Origin: Bradyrhizobium pachyrhizi
Lineage (GTDB): Bacteria; Pseudomonadota; Alphaproteobacteria; Rhizobiales; Xanthobacteraceae
Direction: 5' to 3'
Length of the DNA stretch: 64,000 nucleotides
Assembly (NCBI RefSeq): GCF_001189245.1
Contig: NZ_LFIQ01000052.1
Location: 1-64,000 of the forward strand
Part shown: piece after piece, positions 48,622-58,506 of the stretch
How the letters are laid out: each line of letters begins with the position of its first letter
Position numbering within the stretch: the first letter of the stretch is position 1
Notes under the pieces: model-generated
Told to the model about the DNA's origin: nothing
Seen by the model: only the letters and a program-made list of their open reading frames with translations
Database searches by the model: none
Program-made: the position numbers and the translations under genes

Positions 48622-48882
48622 TCAGTGGACCGAACGGTCGGTGCGGGCAGCGGCCCGCGCGGTCGTCATCTTGTTGCGGGGCGTCAGAACGCTGAGCTGA
48701 TGCGGCGTTGCCGACGTGGTGGCAACGGGCGCCTGCTCGCGGGCATTGGCGGCGCCGATCACGCCGGCCTGCACCGCCGAGATCGGCAGGCCCGCGGCCT
48801 CGTAGGTCGGAAGTTCCGCAGCGGACGCAGCGGTTGCGATCGCGAGAGCGGCGGCAATGGCGGAGAGGGAAATCTTGATCAC
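48622..48882 (-). CDS. Small secreted protein (86 aa)
   Basis: A signal peptide (MIKISLSAIAAALAIATAAS) followed by about 65 residues, ELPTYEAAGLPISAVQAGVI then a flexible basic C-terminus. This is the form of the common small exported proteins of Bradyrhizobium; no domain recognised. The upstream AT-rich region (48900-48960) is a likely promoter. Confidence 0.65.
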   Translation of the reverse strand: MIKISLSAIAAALAIATAASAAELPTYEAAGLPISAVQAGVIGAANAREQAPVATTSATPHQLSVLTPRNKMTTARAAARTDRSVH

Positions 48883-49381
48883 GGAAGGCTCCTCAATGGC
48901 ACGTGAGAAGCAGAGTTAGTCAGCTATTATTGCAATGCAATATAAATGTTGCCGCACCGCACAAATAATTGATCGCCCGCGTCTCTGGCGAGCACCATGG
49001 GCCGTCGTGAAAATGCTGCTCGTTAGCTTCGGGTGCTGGCCTGCCTCTGCTTCTGTAGCGGCGTGATTGTATTCGCGGTGACGAGCGGCGTTCTCGGCGT
49101 CCTGCCGGCCGCTTGCCATTGTCTCGAAATCACGACGACCGAATCGCTGGCTCATTGCCGACAAGCCCGCACGAATTCGGCTGGTCTCCTCTGTCGACCC
49201 GATGCGTCGCTCGACCTTCCGAACCGATGATGGTGCAGGTCCACGTCGGGGTACCCAACAATGATGATCCGCCCTCCTAGAATAGCGGCTTGCCGTCCGC
49301 CTCACCGTGGTGCGATGACACCACTTTGATGCGTCGAGCTCGTCGCAGTCGTCGGAATGTTCGCCTCATCCGGAGACATCA
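48883..49381. other. Gene-free, lower-GC spacer
   Basis: 499 bases with no confident gene. Near its left end is an AT-rich block (gcaatgcaatataaatgttg) suited to a promoter of the 86-aa gene. Small frames at 48916-49305 (minus) and 49033-49230 (plus) are Arg/Cys-rich and lack ribosome-binding sites; not taken as genes. Confidence 0.5.
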
Positions 49382-49618
49382 ATGCCGCGGTATTTTTTTC
49401 ATATCCACGGCGGCCATTCAGTGCTCGATGATGTCGGCCTGGATCTTCCCGACATTTTCGCCGCACGGACGACGGCGATTGAACTGAGCGGCGAGATACT
49501 CAAGCACGACGTGACGGAGCCATTCTTGCGTCATCTTCGCTGGCATGTCGAAATCAGCGACAGCCCCGAGCCGGGCGGCCAGTCACTGTTCGTCCTTCAG
49601 TTTTCCATTGCGGCATGA
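49382..49618 (+). CDS. DUF6894-type small protein
   Basis: A 78-aa protein with the family opening MPRYFFHIHGGHSVLDDVGL DLPD (broken at 20 residues), then IFAARTTAIELSGEIL and an acidic tail. This is a well-populated family in Bradyrhizobium and relatives, with no known function. Single gene. Confidence 0.75.
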   Translation: MPRYFFHIHGGHSVLDDVGLDLPDIFAARTTAIELSGEILKHDVTEPFLRHLRWHVEISDSPEPGGQSLFVLQFSIAA

Positions 49619-49915
49619 ATAGCAGCGAACGCAGCGCTCGCTTGCGGCGCCTCGTGGCCATCTTAAAACTTCGCGATGGAGCGAAGCGTGCAAGCTTGAT
49701 GTCCAGGAGGAGTACTCTGAAAGCCCCGGAGACACGCTGAGCTAAAGCTGCAATTCCCGTCCATTGTGGACGGACCAATCGCCGGCTTGCTTTGGCTCGC
49801 AGAAACCAATCACGACTACACAACGGAGAAGACGCTTCGCCGAAGCGCTTTCAGATATCACCGCCTGGTGTCTCGAATTTGTATTCGCGCCTAGACCTGA
49901 CCTCGGAGGTCCCGC

Positions 49916-50149
49916 ATGACAGCAAGGCACATCTGGTACGTCTCCTTCATTGATCAACGCGATGCTCCGCCCGACAGGCACGCACGAAGGACTGCGACAT
50001 TCGTATCCGAACAGGATGCGAAGCAGTTCACAAGGAAACTGGCGGAGGACCAGCGCATCGAGAGACTTTCGGCTGGAACGATCAACCCGTACCGGCCCAA
50101 ACGGGTCATCGGATCGAGAGACATTGGCCAGTGGCTTGGCAAAACCTAG
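49916..50149 (+). CDS. Hypothetical protein (77 aa)
   Basis: A 77-aa protein starting MTARHIWYVSFIDQRDAPPD, with KQFTRKLAEDQRIERL in the middle. CGGAGG lies 6-11 bases before the ATG. No family known to me; seems a free-standing small gene in the orphan-rich segment between the min operon and galE. Confidence 0.5.
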   Translation: MTARHIWYVSFIDQRDAPPDRHARRTATFVSEQDAKQFTRKLAEDQRIERLSAGTINPYRPKRVIGSRDIGQWLGKT

Positions 50150-50238
50150 CCCGCCATGGTGATCCGCAGTTGAGCTTGATCCCATCGTGCAACGACGATC
50201 CATCTTTTGAAACGGCCGCGCCTGAAGAGTAGTTGCGA

Positions 50239-50655
50239 ATGCGAATGATGAAACCAGGTTACTGCGCTCTTGCTGAACCACAAGGGATGACGCAAACCGT
50301 ATTCCGATGCTTGGCTTGGGGTTTGATCCTAGGCCTCTTCATCGTCACCGATACTCCGCTGGCATTCCGTCCGCACACGTTGATATCGGCGAACATCGAT
50401 CGTTTTGCAGCTCTGTTCATTATCGGGGTCGCCTTTTCGCTCGCCTATCCGAAGCACGTGCTGCCAATCCTGCTCGTCCTTCTCGCTATAGTCGTCGGCT
50501 TCGAACTCATCCAAAGAACGCTCCCCGACAGACATGGATACGTAAAGGACATGCTCGTCAAAGGCACTGGCTGCTGCGCAGGCGTCATCATCGCAACTGC
50601 CTTGCGACGCACGTTTTCCGCAATCTCCAAGCGGACAGGCAGCCCGTTGATCTAG
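50239..50655 (+). CDS. VanZ-like membrane protein
   Basis: A 138-aa inner-membrane protein with four hydrophobic segments (about residues 20-40, 50-65, 72-90 and 108-125). The ending VGFELIQRTLPDRHGYVKDM, then LVKGTGCCAGVII, matches the VanZ-like pattern (E-x-x-Q, D). Such proteins are often near polysaccharide genes. ATG at 50239; a TTG at 50233 is in frame. Confidence 0.65.
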   Translation: MRMMKPGYCALAEPQGMTQTVFRCLAWGLILGLFIVTDTPLAFRPHTLISANIDRFAALFIIGVAFSLAYPKHVLPILLVLLAIVVGFELIQRTLPDRHGYVKDMLVKGTGCCAGVIIATALRRTFSAISKRTGSPLI

Positions 50656-50708
50656 CGCGGATGATCATCGCGCGCGAAGCTCGATGAAAAAACGCCGGCC
50701 CGTCGCCG

Positions 50709-51365
50709 CTATTCGACGGATGGAGACCCGGTCGGCCCGGAATATGAGACGGCAAGCGTAGCAAGGACGGTCCTGTTGCTGATCTCGAGCTTGCGGAAGA
50801 TGTGGTGCAGATGAACCTTGATGGTACCGTCGGCCACCTTCAGACGGCGGCCAATCTCCTTGTTCGACAAGCCCTCCGATACCAAACGCATGATCTGACG
50901 CTCGCGGTCCGTCAGCACCGCAAGATATTTCTCCGGGATCGTCGTTTGCGCGTAAGGGATGGCTTCTTCGTACGAGGGCGGAGGCAACGTCTTCTGGCCG
51001 TCGGCGACTTGCCGCAACGTCTGCAAGAGCGTTTCGGGCTCCTCCTCGCTCAGAAGAACACCGCAAGCTCCCGCTGCTGCGAGCATCGCGAGATCGCGAT
51101 CCTCAACCGAGGCGGCAAGAAACACGAGCCGCACACCAAGCGCCCCGGAATTTGCGACCTCGAGCATGGCCTGCCCAGAAATGTCAGGCATCGACATGTC
51201 CAAAATGGCGATGTCGGGCGCAAGGCTCTGTATTGCCTTGAAGCAGCTCGCAATATCATTGCAGCGAGCAACAACTTTGAAATCACGCTCTGCTTCGAGC
51301 AGGCAGTTCAGACCCAATAAAACGACTGGATATCTACTGGCAATGACTACACGACTGAAATGCAT
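50709..51365 (-). CDS. LuxR/NarL-type response regulator with degenerate receiver
   Basis: A 218-aa regulator: a receiver-like domain (residues 1-120) and a LuxR helix-turn-helix (about 150-210; LTDRERQIMRLVSEGLSNKE, IGRRLKVADGTIKVHLHHI). The phospho-Asp is retained in ILDMSMPDISG, but the acidic pair at the N-terminus is replaced (VVIASRYP) and the conserved Lys lies in CGVLLSEEEP, absent. Divergent from the next LuxR gene at 51826. Confidence 0.82.
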   Translation of the reverse strand: MHFSRVVIASRYPVVLLGLNCLLEAERDFKVVARCNDIASCFKAIQSLAPDIAILDMSMPDISGQAMLEVANSGALGVRLVFLAASVEDRDLAMLAAAGACGVLLSEEEPETLLQTLRQVADGQKTLPPPSYEEAIPYAQTTIPEKYLAVLTDRERQIMRLVSEGLSNKEIGRRLKVADGTIKVHLHHIFRKLEISNRTVLATLAVSYSGPTGSPSVE

Positions 51366-51825
51366 TTCCGATCAACCCTCAGTCCCCCTCAGTTCAGATC
51401 GGCGCCCATGTCATTAATAAGCTACTCCAATATGAGACATTTCAGTAAGGTTTTGTTGTCGCTGGGTCCCGTGAATCTACCGCCCGGAGCACGCCGACAA
51501 AGTGATTACACAACGCGTAATCGCAGCGACGATCCGACGCACCCTCAGCGAGTGCCCGTCGACCAGGACCAAGAGATCACCCTCGTCAGTTTGGCGGCCC
51601 CAAATGCCTATAACCAACGGTATATAGGGATATTGGGGATTAGCATCTAACATTCTTAAATATTTTCGGAGTGGGTTAAGCGCTTTTCGTCCCAGGTTTG
51701 TTCCATCGACCAAATCTGAGGAAGCTTGTTTTTACGTCGTTCTTTTCAGCTGGGCGGGCCACCAAAAATGAGCCGGGTTCAACCGTTCAACCGCTTGTAT
51801 CATTGTAGCGTCCGGGAGAGTTTCC
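51366..51825. other. Divergent regulatory region between two LuxR-type genes
   Basis: 460 bases, AT-richer than the genes. It contains a perfect 6-bp inverted repeat, gattac (51504-51509) and gtaatc (51517-51522), spaced by 7 bases, plus ataaccaacggtatatag around 51608-51626. These are plausible regulator sites but unproven. Confidence 0.45.
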
Positions 51826-52743
51826 ATGAGACGACGATATCCTTTTGCCATTGCGCTGGTTGGTGAAAATAGTCTTCGCAAAGAAGGCCTTGCAAGAATT
51901 CTAAATTCGGAGAATTTCGTCCTAACCTCAATATACGACGCCGATGATTGGCCCGGCGACGAGGCGCTTCAGAAAGCCCCCGCCAGTCCGGCGCTGTTCC
52001 TCATCGTTCATAGTGGCGATGATTTTCGCCCGACAGTCGAGCAAATCGACTCGTTCAAGCGCCGTCACGCGGATGCACGTGTCGCAGTTGTCGCGGATCA
52101 CTTTCAACTGAATGATCTGGTTGCCGCATTCCGAGCCGGCGCCACCGGATATTTCATCGACGTGATGAACTGCGACGCGTTCATCAAGTCCATCGAACTC
52201 GTCATGATGGGTGGGACGGTATTCCCGCCGGCATTTTTGGAGTCCGCTCTCGATACCGAGAAACGCGAGCTGGACGATGCCCCTGTAGCCAACGATGACG
52301 ATCATGCCGTCGCAACGGCAGATGACACGCTGGCTCAGCAACTTTCGCCGCGGGAAGTTTCAATCGTGCAGTGCCTGATTGAAGGCGATTCCAACAAGTG
52401 CATTGCGCGCAAGATCAAGATTGCCGAAGCCACGGTGAAGGTTCACATCAAGGCGATCCTTCGCAAGATTCGGGTTCAAAACAGAACGCAGGCAGCAATC
52501 TGGGGATTGAACCATCGATCTGCGGCTTGGTCGAGAAACAGCAGTTCGGCGCATCAGATCGTTGACGTGACCGAGCGGCTCCTCCCACCCGGCCGGGAAA
52601 TTCCCAAGATCGCGAGAGCGGGCCGGCCGGCACCACTTGGCGCGATCGACCATGCGGAGAACTACTTCGAAGTCTCCCTCACCAACGGCCATACCCGCAA
52701 GGACATGAGCAAAGCCGACGGGGCGATCCGACTGCGGAAATAG
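51826..52743 (+). CDS. LuxR-type regulator with pseudo-receiver
   Basis: A 305-aa regulator with an N-terminal receiver-like fold (residues 1-125) and a LuxR helix-turn-helix (about 172-232; LSPREVSIVQCLIEGDSNKC, IARKIKIAEATVKVHIKAIL) plus a 70-residue extension. The position of the phospho-acceptor reads LIVHSGDD with no aligned Asp before the turn, and the conserved Lys is absent (GYFIDVMN), so the receiver is likely a phosphorylation-independent pseudo-receiver. Near galE and the NRPS-like cluster; a candidate regulator for them. Confidence 0.8.
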   Translation: MRRRYPFAIALVGENSLRKEGLARILNSENFVLTSIYDADDWPGDEALQKAPASPALFLIVHSGDDFRPTVEQIDSFKRRHADARVAVVADHFQLNDLVAAFRAGATGYFIDVMNCDAFIKSIELVMMGGTVFPPAFLESALDTEKRELDDAPVANDDDHAVATADDTLAQQLSPREVSIVQCLIEGDSNKCIARKIKIAEATVKVHIKAILRKIRVQNRTQAAIWGLNHRSAAWSRNSSSAHQIVDVTERLLPPGREIPKIARAGRPAPLGAIDHAENYFEVSLTNGHTRKDMSKADGAIRLRK

Positions 52744-52840
52744 CCGAGACTCGTCCGGTCTGGCGCATCGACATCACCGCGCGGGATGATTTCCCGCGCG
52801 CGGCGAGCATTGACCACGCAGACGCGAAACGGAAGCGGAA

Positions 52841-53851
52841 ATGATCTTGTTGACCGGCGGTGCCGGCTATATCGGATCCCACATCGCTGTCGCGCTACTC
52901 GACGCCGGGCTCGATGTCGTCGCGGTCGACAATCTTTCCAACAGCAACAGCGCCTCCCTCGAACGGATACGAGCCATCTGCGGGCGATCGGTCATTTTCC
53001 GGCATGCCGATATCCGCAATGAAGAGGCGATCTACCAAATCCTGCGCGCCCACGACGTGACCGCGGTCATTCATCTCGCCGGCCTCAAGGCGGTGGGCGA
53101 GTCCAGCGCTCAACCCATCACCTATTACGACAACAACGTCGTGGGAACGATGCGGCTCGTGTCCGCCATGACGCGAGCATCCGTCAAGACGCTGGTCTTC
53201 AGTTCATCCGCAACCGTTTACGGGACACCCGCGTACCTGCCGCTGGACGAGAAGCATCCTGTCGCACCGATCAATCCGTACGGCCGCACAAAATACTTCA
53301 TCGAAGAAATACTGAAGGATCTTCATGAGTCCGACAAGGATTGGCGGATTGCCATCTTGCGCTACTTCAATCCGGTTGGCGCCCACGAAAGCGGACTGAT
53401 CGGAGAAGATCCCCTGGACGTGCCGAACAATCTGTTGCCGATTGTAGCACAAGTGGCGATCGGACGGCGTCCGGAGGTGCATGTTTGGGGAAACGACTAT
53501 GATACTCCGGACGGCACCGGGATCCGTGACTTCATTCACGTTGTCGATCTTGCATCCGGACATCTGAGCGCCCTGAGCCAACTGAGACAGCCCGGCCTTC
53601 TGACGGTCAATCTCGGAACAGGAAGCGGCAGTAGCGTCATGGACGTGATCCAAACATTCAAGGAAGTGAGTGGCCGGCCAGTCCCGTATGTGATCGACCA
53701 ACGCAGGGTCGGTGACGTCGCAATCTGCTATGCCGATTCAACTCTCGCGAAGAACCTGTTGGGCTGGACATCAACGCGATCACTGACACAGATGTGTGCC
53801 GACCATTGGCATTTCCAGATGAAGAACCCGAACGGCTATCGCGGCGCGTAG
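52841..53851 (+). CDS. galE: UDP-glucose 4-epimerase
   Basis: A 336-aa short-chain dehydrogenase-type epimerase interconverting UDP-glucose and UDP-galactose, supplying sugars for polysaccharides. NAD-binding motif GGAGYIGSH (residues 6-14), the SSSATVYG segment, and the catalytic Tyr-Lys pair in NPYGRTK (about 150). Same strand as the NRPS-like genes 276 bp downstream, but transcription with them is not evident. Confidence 0.92.
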   Translation: MILLTGGAGYIGSHIAVALLDAGLDVVAVDNLSNSNSASLERIRAICGRSVIFRHADIRNEEAIYQILRAHDVTAVIHLAGLKAVGESSAQPITYYDNNVVGTMRLVSAMTRASVKTLVFSSSATVYGTPAYLPLDEKHPVAPINPYGRTKYFIEEILKDLHESDKDWRIAILRYFNPVGAHESGLIGEDPLDVPNNLLPIVAQVAIGRRPEVHVWGNDYDTPDGTGIRDFIHVVDLASGHLSALSQLRQPGLLTVNLGTGSGSSVMDVIQTFKEVSGRPVPYVIDQRRVGDVAICYADSTLAKNLLGWTSTRSLTQMCADHWHFQMKNPNGYRGA

Positions 53852-54126
53852 TCGGCGAGAGCCATCTGCGTCTTCGAGAATTTCTGTCTTGTTCGAGGCC
53901 TGCTCAATCCCGCGCAAGCCAGACGACTGCTCTCATCGGCCAGCTCAAGTAGCGCCGCCTGGTTAAGCCACCACTCACCAATGCTCGCAATTCGCAGAAT
54001 GGCAGGATGACGCACCGAGTATTGGTTAATCCTTAATTGCTGCCTTCACTTGCTGTACGACAAGGCATCTTCGGGAACTGCGGGCTATCGTCCTGTGAAC
54101 CGACTTTCGGTTCAAGGTAGGACGGA

Positions 54127-56742
54127 ATGCTTCTGGACAACGAGACGACTGGCGCCACCATGTGTTCCGAGAGCTTCCGCGCTCGCGACCGTGGGGAGCC
54201 GGAAGCCCGGCTCACAATAGGCCAGGTCATCGGTCGAACTGCCAGTCAGTTTCCGAACCAGCCGGCGATCGTCTCGAGCGCTTTCGAGCCCCTGACATAC
54301 AACGGTCTTGAACGCCAGTTGAACGCATTCCGCCGGCAGCTGCGCTTGGCCGGATTCGATTGCAATACCCGGATCGGGGTCCTGATGCCGAACGGCCCGG
54401 AGGCGGTTCTCGCCATCGTGGCTGTCGCCTGCTGTACCATCGCGGTTCCTCTCGACCCACGCCTCTCCCAGCCTGAAATCGAGCAGCGTCTCGACATGCT
54501 GAACCTGAGCGCGCTCGTTGTGCTGCAGGGCAGTGCCCCTGAAGCTCGCCAAGCCGCGGCCCGCAGAACGCTTGCCATCATAGAAGCCGCTCCGGTCGGA
54601 CAGGGCCAGCTTGGACTCGAGATCGCCGTGCAAGTTGCCGGCTCCCCTGCCATCGACGCCGAGCCGGATCCGCGCTCCCCCGCCTTCATTCTGCAGACGT
54701 CGGGCACGACCGCGCAGCCGAAGCTCATTCCGTTCAGTCATGACAATATGCTGGCGGCAGCCGAACGCCTTCAGGCCTGGTTCGGCCTCACGTCCCGGGA
54801 CCGATGCCTGAGCGTGTCGCCCCCCTACTATTCCCATGGGCTCAAAGTGACGATCTTCACGCCGTTGCTGACCGGAGGCAGCATTGCCATCCCGGCGAAC
54901 AGTGCCGTCGTCGCACTCGATGAGTGGTTCGATGTCCTGCGGCCGACCTGGTACTCGGCAGGCCCTGCGCTTCACACCGCGGTGCTGGACAAGGCGCAGG
55001 GCCTCGAGAATGCACAGGCTGCGCACACTCTGCGGTTCGCGATGTCGGGCGGCGCGCCGCTCCCGAGAGCCGTGCAGGACGGCCTGCAACACGCTCTCGG
55101 CGTGCCGGTGCTGGAGCATTACGGCTCCAGCGAGGCGGCCCAAATCGCCGCCAACCAGCTGCCGCCCGGTCCGAACAGGCCCGGCACCTGCGGAAGACCC
55201 TGGCCCGATACTGTGGCGATCGTTGGCGAGGATGGACATCCCTTGGCAGCCGGCGAGCGCGGAGAGATCTGGATTCGTGGACCGACCGTGACGTCGGGCT
55301 ATCTCGATGCGCCGGGACTCAATCAAGCCGCTTTCACGAAGGGTTGGTTTCAGACCGGCGATATCGGCAGCCTCGACGAAGACGGCTTCCTTTCGCTGCA
55401 CGGCCGCCTGAGCGAGCTGATCAATCGCGGCGGTGAGAAGATTTCTCCCGCCGAGATCGAAGCCGCGCTGTTGCGACATTCGGCGATCGCCGAGGCTGCG
55501 GCCTTCGCGATCTCGCATCCGCGCCTGGGCGAGGACGTCGCAGTCGCCATCGTCCTTCATCGCGGCGCGCAGGCGAGCGCTGCGGAGCTTCGGCTGTTCC
55601 TGCAACGCGAGCTGGCCTCGTTCAAGATTCCGAGACGTATTCTGACGCTCGACCATCTGCCGAAGGGGGTGACGGGAAAGGTTCAGCGGCGACGTCTGCG
55701 CGAGCTGGTCGACCGGCCACGGGGGCACCAGGCGACGATGCCGGAGCCCGTCGCGAACGGGCCGTTGAATTTGGAAGCCGAGTTGCTGACCCTCTGGCGC
55801 AGGCTGCTCAAGAACGAGGCCGTGACCGTTGACGATGATTTCTTTGCCAGCGGCGGAGACTCCCTTCTCGCCATGGAGATGCTGATCGAGGTCGAGCGGC
55901 TTGTCGGCTATCCCGTGCCGGAAACCATCATGTTCGGGGCAGAAACCGTCCGGCAATTTGCCGCAAGGGTTTCCGTACCAACGGACACGTGGACGACGCC
56001 GTTCTTCCAGCCCCATGCGCCTGGCACGCGGTCTCCGCTGTACTTTTTCAACGGCGACCTTGTCAGCGGCCACGCGAGCGTGCGGCGGGTGGTAGAGCTT
56101 CTGGGGCCGGATTATCCGATCATCTCGATCAATCCCCACGGTCTTCATGGCGAGCCGATTCCGGGCTCGATCGAGGCGATGGCCGCCGACCGCCTGCCGT
56201 TCATCCTGGCAAGGCAAGCGAGCGGTCCCTTTCTTCTGGGCGGCAAGTGCAATGGCGCCATGGTGGCGTTCGAAGTGGCCCGCCAGCTGATGGCTGCCGG
56301 CCACACGGTTGATTTGGTTACGATGGTGGACCCGCCGACTGTCAGTGCCCGTCCAATGCCGCGGGCGATCCTGGGGCTGCTGAAGCCGCTGGTTTCCCCC
56401 TATCTCTTGCGTTGGACCTTCGAGCAAATGGTGAGACTGGAGCGATATTTGAAGCTCCCGGCGAACGGGCGGACTGCGATCGCCAAGGTCGAGATTCCAA
56501 CGGCGTTGTGGGACGCTCATTCAATCGCAATGGCGCGGTATTGTCCGGCGCCGCTCGAGATCCCGGTGGCCTTTTACGCGGCCGACCACGATGGCCGAGC
56601 GTGGCGGCATCTCAGCTCTCAACTGGAATTGATACAGGTGCCTGGCGGACATCCCGGCTGCCTGTTGATCGGTGCGGAACTGCTCGTGGATCACCTGCGG
56701 CGGAGATTTGAAAAACTCGCCTCGGGATCGAGCGCCACGTGA
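54127..56742 (+). CDS. Acyl-ligase/PCP/thioesterase fusion (NRPS-like)
   Basis: An 871-aa three-domain enzyme. Residues 25-530 are an AMP-forming ligase: A3 motif FILQTSGTTAQPKLIPFSH near 188-205, YGSSEAAQ (332-339), GWFQTGDIG, and Lys518 in GVTGKVQR. Residues 545-615 are a carrier domain with phosphopantetheine Ser579 in ASGGDSLL. Residues 630-870 are a thioesterase with nucleophile GGKCNG, Cys708 where Ser is usual, Asp735 and His842. The acid activated cannot be predicted. The ATG follows AGGACGGA. It probably opens the cluster and releases its own product or one built with the second A-PCP enzyme. Confidence 0.88.
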   Translation: MLLDNETTGATMCSESFRARDRGEPEARLTIGQVIGRTASQFPNQPAIVSSAFEPLTYNGLERQLNAFRRQLRLAGFDCNTRIGVLMPNGPEAVLAIVAVACCTIAVPLDPRLSQPEIEQRLDMLNLSALVVLQGSAPEARQAAARRTLAIIEAAPVGQGQLGLEIAVQVAGSPAIDAEPDPRSPAFILQTSGTTAQPKLIPFSHDNMLAAAERLQAWFGLTSRDRCLSVSPPYYSHGLKVTIFTPLLTGGSIAIPANSAVVALDEWFDVLRPTWYSAGPALHTAVLDKAQGLENAQAAHTLRFAMSGGAPLPRAVQDGLQHALGVPVLEHYGSSEAAQIAANQLPPGPNRPGTCGRPWPDTVAIVGEDGHPLAAGERGEIWIRGPTVTSGYLDAPGLNQAAFTKGWFQTGDIGSLDEDGFLSLHGRLSELINRGGEKISPAEIEAALLRHSAIAEAAAFAISHPRLGEDVAVAIVLHRGAQASAAELRLFLQRELASFKIPRRILTLDHLPKGVTGKVQRRRLRELVDRPRGHQATMPEPVANGPLNLEAELLTLWRRLLKNEAVTVDDDFFASGGDSLLAMEMLIEVERLVGYPVPETIMFGAETVRQFAARVSVPTDTWTTPFFQPHAPGTRSPLYFFNGDLVSGHASVRRVVELLGPDYPIISINPHGLHGEPIPGSIEAMAADRLPFILARQASGPFLLGGKCNGAMVAFEVARQLMAAGHTVDLVTMVDPPTVSARPMPRAILGLLKPLVSPYLLRWTFEQMVRLERYLKLPANGRTAIAKVEIPTALWDAHSIAMARYCPAPLEIPVAFYAADHDGRAWRHLSSQLELIQVPGGHPGCLLIGAELLVDHLRRRFEKLASGSSAT

Positions 56743-57135
56743 GAAATCGGACGTCAGCCATGACACGCCCCGATGAGCGGGCGGAGGATCGAGGCCGTCG
56801 GACGCCGAAGGCAGGAGCGCGCTGCACCCGCCTCGAACCCGGTCGATCGCAGCTTCACCTCGGCACAGTTGCAGCGCTGGCACAAGCAGCTACCGTGGGT
56901 AATCAGAAAGGGTCCGCACCTCGATCGAATTCCGGATATAATATCCGTTATCGACCTCCGCCGAGACAACGGTCAGAGATGCCCAACCACGACGTGTCCG
57001 CCAGAGGGATGCCTGTGTGTGACCAGCCCCCCATCATCGGACCTTGCATCGGATTTTGCGCGAGCATTGCGGCCTGGTCCTTCGGTCTTCCCGTCGCAGC
57101 GCGCGTTCGGTCCTCTGGCGTTGGAACGGGAAAGC

Positions 57136-58299
57136 ATGCCTGAGACGGTTACCGATGTCAGCCTGGATGCCCTGGAGAGCATTGCGTGGCTTGAAACCTC
57201 ATGGAAAGAGCTCGAAGCGCGAGTAACTCACTCGTTCTTCTTGTCCTGGCTCTGGATCGGCACTTGGCTACGGCACATCCCGAAGGGCGCGCAACCACAC
57301 GTCCTCGTGGCCCGGTCATCAGGCAAGATCGTTGGCCTGGCGGTTGTTTGCCGACGGAAAGCGTGGAGTCTCGGGCCGTATGCACGGACACGTTGGCTGC
57401 TCAATGAAACGGGAGATACTCGTTTCGACCGATTGTTCATCGAGTACAACGGTATCCTTGCAGAGCAATCCGATGCCATCATATCGGCAGGTCTCAATGC
57501 GTTGACGTCCCGCTTGCGCCGCTCGGATCAGTTGGTGCTCTCCGGAATTGATCCGGACCTTGAGGCGACCGCCAGTCGCGCCGCAGGCCGGGCCGGGCTC
57601 GTGACCGAGGTGAAACAGGCTGACGCGGCATTGTGGGTTGATTTTGCCCCAGTCCACCAGCGAGGGGGGGACTATCGCGCCACATTGGGCCGCAGTACGC
57701 GCCAGGCCGTGAACCGCGCCATGCGGTTGTATGCGGAACGCGGCCCCGTTGAATTTCGGATCATGGAAACAACGACGGAGGCCCTCGCCGCGTTCGATTT
57801 GCTGAGCGACTTTCATCGGTCGCGATGGGGACGCAGGGGAGCCTTCGTCAATCCCGGCTTCCGTCCGTTTCACGAGGAGCTCATTGCGCGGGGAGTCCCC
57901 ACGGGGGCCGTTCGCATCTCACGGACGCTGGTCGGGAACGAGACAATTGGGGTCGTGTACAATTTCGTGCACGACGGGCGTGTCCTGAACTACCAGAGCG
58001 GCTTTCTCTATGAGAGCGATAGCCGGCTCAAGCCCGGGCTCGTCAGCCATGTGCTGGCTATTGAGGACAGCATTGCACGCGGGGAAAGCGGCTACGATTT
58101 CCTGGCCGGTGGCGGCGGGCACAAGTCCCATCTGGCCAACAGGGAGCAAGCCATGACGTGGATCGCTGTAGGCAGAGACAGTCCAGAGCGCCACATCGAG
58201 GCCAAGCTCCGCAGTGCCAAGCGGATGCTACGAACCATTGCCACGAATCTTCCAAAGAAGACCGCGGCTCTGTATTCCGTATTCGGGACTGGTTCCTAA
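57136..58299 (+). CDS. FemAB/GNAT-like acyltransferase (Acetyltransf_6)
   Basis: A 387-aa protein of the BioF2-like/CelD-type GNAT family (PF13480). The N-terminal segment (about 20-130) contains FFLSWLWIGTWLRHIP; the central block ATLGRSTRQAVNRAMRLYAE leads to GVVYNFVHDGRVLNYQSGFL and the C-terminal ESGYDFLAGGGGHKSHL. It probably transfers an acyl group. Starts: ATG at 57136 (GGGAAAGC upstream) preferred; GTG at 57019 and longer frames exist but are less plausible. Located between the two carrier enzymes. Confidence 0.82.
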   Translation: MPETVTDVSLDALESIAWLETSWKELEARVTHSFFLSWLWIGTWLRHIPKGAQPHVLVARSSGKIVGLAVVCRRKAWSLGPYARTRWLLNETGDTRFDRLFIEYNGILAEQSDAIISAGLNALTSRLRRSDQLVLSGIDPDLEATASRAAGRAGLVTEVKQADAALWVDFAPVHQRGGDYRATLGRSTRQAVNRAMRLYAERGPVEFRIMETTTEALAAFDLLSDFHRSRWGRRGAFVNPGFRPFHEELIARGVPTGAVRISRTLVGNETIGVVYNFVHDGRVLNYQSGFLYESDSRLKPGLVSHVLAIEDSIARGESGYDFLAGGGGHKSHLANREQAMTWIAVGRDSPERHIEAKLRSAKRMLRTIATNLPKKTAALYSVFGTGS

Positions 58300-58388
58300 C
58301 CGATCGGTTTGGGCTCCTTGGCGAGAACCAACGTCCGGGTCGGCGATGTGGCCATGTCGGTGCAGCCTCCCTTTTTGACTGCCGGCCG

Positions 58389-58410
58389 GTCCAGGCGCTT
58401 ACGCCTGGAC
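58389..58410 (+). promoter_or_regulatory. Perfect 9-bp hairpin
   Basis: gtccaggcg-ctta-cgcctggac: nine paired bases around a CTTA tetraloop. First of the four hairpins in this spacer. No U-run directly follows. Confidence 0.55.
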
Positions 58411-58506
58411 TGCATCCATTGACCGTCTAGCGGTCCAATTCCCCTAGGAATATTCCCCCGCTTGCGCTTTTGGCGGAAGGACGCGGCGGTTTGCCACCGC
58501 GTCACT

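Noticed and set aside
48883-49381. Two small frames in the spacer between the 86-aa and DUF6894-type genes
   Set aside because: Both are Arg/Cys-rich without ribosome-binding sites or recognisable motifs.
51826-52743. LuxR-type regulator as an acyl-homoserine-lactone quorum sensor
   Set aside because: The N-terminal part is a receiver-like fold, not an autoinducer-binding domain, and no luxI homolog lies nearby.
54112-56520. Long open frame (802 codons) antisense to the NRPS-like gene
   Set aside because: Arg/Gly/His-rich product and exact overlap with a well-marked A-PCP-TE gene; a GC-driven shadow.
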